Assembly: GCA_026874595.1 (NCBI GenBank)
Contig: CM049312.1
Location: 54,253,429 to 54,317,428, forward strand
DNA length: 64,000 nt
Reading direction: 5' to 3'
Origin: Sipunculus nudus
Lineage: Eukaryota; Annelida; Sipuncula; Golfingiida; Sipunculidae
The notes beneath the pieces are model-generated. The model made no database searches and was not told the origin of the DNA. It saw only the letters and a list, made by a program, of their open reading frames with translations. This document shows, piece by piece, positions 61,801-64,000 of this stretch. The first letter of the stretch is position 1. Every line of letters starts with the position of its first letter. The position numbers and the translations under genes were made by a program.

Positions 61801-64000
61801 AGATTTGTTTCCTGATGATAACTCCAGTTTAGATTGACATTTGGATTTCAAATTTGACTTACATATGAACCACCCATAATGTAATTTTGATTTTGGGGTC
61901 ATCAGGTCAAAGATCAAGGTCACAGGACCCACTTCTTAAAAAATAATTGTGCATGTTAATTAAGCCAAACTTTTCATCCAAAACCTTCCATTTTCCAAAT
62001 CTTGATCACCTGCCAATGGTCAAAGAAACTTATGGATTTTGAGTCACATGGTCAAGGTCACAGGGCCCCTCCATTCACAAATTAGTGTTTGGATGATACC
62101 TCCAGTTTGGGTCAACAGGTTGGCTTCAAACTGATCACAGGACCCATATTTTGAAAAAGCTCATAAACATATCGTTAAAGACAAATTAAGCTGATCGTCG
62201 AGATCAATGGGCCCTAGATTTTGTTTAGAATTTGATATCTGACTCATATTTCTTCAAATGTTGGTTCATAGCATTTCTCACTATTTGCAAATATCAGCAT
62301 TGCATTTAAATGCAAATTCAAATACTTTTCAAGATCTTTGCATTTTAATGCAAATACAAACGTGCATAATTTTGATGCTTATGCATTTGCATTTGGAATC
62401 TGCTCTTGACGGACTCCCATGTATGTCAAAAATTGTGATTATTGTGGATACCAATAACCTTCCCAAACCAGTCTCAGGGTGTGGCCAGGATTGAGGGAGG
62501 GGGCTGAAAATTCCAGTTACAAATATCAGTTGTAAAAGATGAACAAATTTAAAAATATCATTTTTGCAGGATCACACCTAATGAAAATTATCAATAAACA
62601 ATGCATTAATTACTGCATGTGCTTTATACTGCAATGCTTTATACTATTTGTGGGCAATATTATCTATATATTGGTATATCTCGATGCACATATTGCATAT
62701 CAAGTTACAGTGTTTTAATATCAGTATTTTGATAATTTGCTGAACCTGCCTAAAACTGATCTTTTTGTAGTTACAATAATAGGTCTGTTACAAATTCAGA
62801 CATCTAAATAGGTTGGGATTAATTACATACTTAAAGTGAAAGCCTCTACCAAATCTTTAGAGGTTTAGTAGGATATGTTCAAGTAGGCCTTATTCACCAT
62901 AGACCAAAAGTCTGTCCAAGGAAATTTACATCAATACATATCTGTTTGATAATTTATTGGTGTACAAGTAATATTTCATTCAATAAAAAAGAAAGAAGTG
63001 ATGAACACAATCATAATAATAAAATCCTTCATTAATATTATCTCCTCACATCTTATAACTACTTTCAGATCAAGTGTCAAATTAACAGTATTGTTGTTTA
63101 AGAACAGCAGCCTTGCTATGTTGTACATGGCTGTGATTGTGCACACTACCTATACCTCTATGTGCTGTATCACAGTCCATCATTCTCCAGTGGCCAAGTT
63201 GTTTGCTCATGTAAGGCCCAAAAGGCCTAAAGAAAATTTGATTTTCAAGGTTTTTTCTTTGAGTACCGGTACTGTTAACAATAAGTACTTTACTAAGTAT
63301 ATTAGTGAGTGTATACAATATTTCCATATTTCTTGTTTGAAATAAACTGATCTGCATAAACTGTTTATAGACTCATAATATCTAACATTATAATTTATAA
63401 GAGTCGTATTAATAGTTAATATATATATAATATAGAAAACACTCATTTCCTATAAATTTAATACAATGAAAATATCACAATACAGATCTCCATACACTAC
63501 AAAAATTGCAATAAATTCAAATACTAAATTTGTGATCCATACCCTGCTCTACTTTATATTGAAATAAGTCCCTAATCTATGGGTACAAGTGAGAGGATTT
63601 TCATGATTGCGAAATCATTAATAGACAAAGTGATATTCTGGGAGGACAGGGAGAACTGGATGAGAGCGCAGAGGAGAGGGGCAGGGCATGGCCTCCTGCA
63701 GCGCTTCCTTGGCTTCACCCCCCCCCCAGTCTAAACTCAAAGTGCCATTGTGAAGAGGTATCAGGAATAGAGAGGTGCCTACAAGGACAAATTGTCTTCT
63801 TTATTGAATATTTTGTTCCAACCACCCAAGTAACTCCTACATACTGTTTAGGTTTTCATTTTATAAATATTGAACATAAAATGTTCTGTTGAATCTCCTG
63901 ACTCTCTGATGTTTTGTCTTTCTTTTTCAATTGTTCAGGTACAGGCATTAGAACAACAGTTAGAAGAACATTGTAAACGAGAAGAAGAGCTGATTGGTCA
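49622..64000 (+). CDS. C2H2 zinc-finger / leucine-zipper protein, partial at right edge
   Basis: Coding exons in the window are 49609-49844, 50472-50662, 52350-52476, 52704-52888, 53752-53883 and 63939 to the window edge; phases agree at every junction (1, 0, 1, 0, 0). Numbered from the Met at 49622, finger 1 is C43-x2-C46-x14-H61-x4-H66 and finger 2 is C104-x2-C107-x12-H120-x3-H124. Additional Cys pairs at 28/33 and 82/85 could bind another zinc. After the fingers comes a Q/T/V-rich region (ADGQQVVTQTLTQDD, TIMIIQEEALENV), as in transactivation domains. A leucine zipper then spans the exon 6/7 junction with Leu at four successive heptads (QQLQADKEQLQRQNQQL and onwards). It is probably a nuclear DNA-binding dimer. 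I do not recognise the family. The true start may lie in an upstream exon, since the frame is open back to the acceptor. Confidence 0.82.
50472..50662 (+). CDS. Zinc-finger gene, exon with finger 2
   Basis: Residues 75-138, including CCDRCYIVGSIKGEKVFKGP and WHCYKCKNGFNRRDEALKHY, ending TTFQIQISQ. Acceptor TTTAG, donor GTAAGT, phase 0. Confidence 0.9.
50694..51010 (+). repeat. Hairpin-capped repeat, short copy, zinc-finger gene intron
   Basis: TGTCCCCC (50694-50701) pairs with GGGGGACA (50715-50722), followed by GTCTGTCTGTCCGTC and one module, including AGGTGCTGCCATCT. The head starts 32 bp after the exon donor. Confidence 0.65.
51011..52349. other. Zinc-finger gene intron, remainder
   Basis: AT-rich, no recognised element. 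The frame at 52158 is open through the acceptor, but only its part after 52349 belongs to the gene. Confidence 0.4.
52350..52476 (+). CDS. Zinc-finger gene, Q-rich exon
   Basis: Residues 139-181, EVNHPAQLLADGQQVVTQTL and onwards. Acceptor TTACAG, donor GTTAGT, phase 1. Confidence 0.8.
52704..52888 (+). CDS. Zinc-finger gene, acidic/Q exon
   Basis: Residues 181-242, VILSEQGNGQPAVDKSEMQV through IIQEEALENV. Acceptor TTTCAG, donor GTACTC, phase 0. Confidence 0.8.
53752..53883 (+). CDS. Zinc-finger gene, first leucine-zipper exon
   Basis: Residues 243-286, ending IQQLQADKEQLQRQNQQLR. Acceptor TTGCAG, donor GTAAGT, phase 0. Confidence 0.85.
54466..55210 (+). repeat. Truncated hairpin-headed repeat and poly-C
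   Basis: The head AGCTCAGCTGACT with its complement at 54466-54494 and GTCCGTCCGGCCGTC are present, but modules stop soon after. A 15-C tract lies at 54781-54795. Confidence 0.65.
55211..57330 (+). repeat. Hairpin-headed repeat arrays (two heads, about 330-bp and 165-bp modules)
   Basis: Heads at 55211 and 56254 start AGCTCAGCTGACTG and lead into CCGTCCGGCCGTCC and GGGCACAAATCGTAAC. Modules starting with the last block recur near 55300, 55630, 55970, 56340, 56680, 56845, 57010 and 57175. The longer ones end in GGTGGCGCCACCTGTA (55551, 55888, 56223) or a close variant (56593). Minus-strand frames containing GNRDLISGF recur with the modules and are not genes. Confidence 0.85.
57780..58037 (-). 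repeat. Minus-oriented member of the AGCCCTCAGCC repeat family
   Basis: Its hairpin head AGCCCTCAGCCCTTAGGCTG lies at 58011-58037 on the minus strand, followed by GTCCGTCCGGCGTCCG and one module. Confidence 0.7.
58161..58476 (+). repeat. Hairpin-headed copy plus 172-bp module
   Basis: Head AGCTCAGCTGACTTAAAGTC, then CCGTCATTCTGTCATTCCG, then a module (GCAGATATTTGCCTGA, GATAATGACCAGTTACAGAT) found again at 59810, 59985, 60160, 61240 and 61425. Confidence 0.75.
58477..61560 (+). repeat. AGCCCTCAGCC-headed array with about 301-bp and 172-bp modules
   Basis: Heads at 58477 and 60346. Long modules start TTGTGAGCGGGATATCTCT (about 58557, 58856, 59157, 59459, 60386, 60686), contain GGTGACCTTGACCTGCTTTT with TCAAGGTCAC, and end in GGTGGCGCCACCTACAATTT (58797, 59098; variants at 59400, 60617, 60920). 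Blocks of 172-bp modules are interleaved at 59810-60340 and 61240-61530. Confidence 0.85.
61722..62230 (+). repeat. Hairpin-capped repeat of the TAGGGCCC type
   Basis: TAGGGCCCTGCT pairs with AGCAGATGCCCTA (61722-61752). GTCCATTTGTCTGTTCAG follows, then two diverged modules with GGTCAAGGTCACAGG. The body ends near GGGCCCTAGATT at about 62215. Confidence 0.65.
62231..63938. other. Right part of the 10-kb zinc-finger-gene intron
   Basis: AT-rich; a 10-C tract at 63718-63727. No coding frame with splice support. Confidence 0.5.
63939..64000 (+). CDS. Zinc-finger gene, second leucine-zipper exon (cut by window)
   Basis: Acceptor TTGTTCAG, then VQALEQQLEEHCKREEELIG continues the heptads in frame from the previous exon 10 kb away. 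The exon runs off the window. Confidence 0.8.

Overview
The window is genomic DNA of an invertebrate animal. It holds three multi-exon protein genes with short exons, consensus splice sites and long AT-rich introns, one intronless gene, tRNA-derived SINE heads, TIR elements, microsatellites and large families of modular interspersed repeats. The repeat style (short hairpin, then runs of GTCCGTCCG, then tandem modules) resembles what is known from marine invertebrates such as molluscs. I cannot name the species.

Layout. 1-5.2 kb: intergenic or intronic, with a (TA)n tract, a relic of the repeat family that fills RFC5 intron 2, and a foldback element at 3757-4610. 5246-5407 (-): first coding exon of an unidentified gene running off the left side. 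5.4-16.3 kb: gene-poor, with low-complexity T-rich tracts, a poly-C/CA tract, a repeat array at about 9.4-13.1 kb and a 2.4-kb TIR element at 13401-15842. 16355-32434 (+): complete 11-exon RFC5 (332 aa), a replication clamp-loader subunit. 34262-43816 (-): complete 8-exon type II (alternative) NADH:quinone oxidoreductase (441 aa) with a mitochondrial-type N-terminus; it converges on RFC5. 44598-45149 (-): intronless ADAT2 (183 aa), a tRNA adenosine deaminase. 49609-64000 (+): a zinc-finger/leucine-zipper gene, open at the right edge, with a 10-kb last visible intron packed with repeats.

Both long genes were reconstructed exon by exon. All codon phases close, giving 999 nt and 1326 nt open frames including the stop. 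Two of the seven introns in the NADH dehydrogenase gene use GC-AG splice sites.

The genes do not form a functional cluster: replication, respiration, tRNA editing and a probable transcription factor lie side by side. What links the window is the repeat content. Several otherwise different repeat families share a hairpin-capped, modular design, and many modules carry the same 14-bp perfect palindrome AGGTGGCGCCACCT. At least two dozen copies of its core lie in introns and intergenic DNA. This is the most unusual structure in the window.
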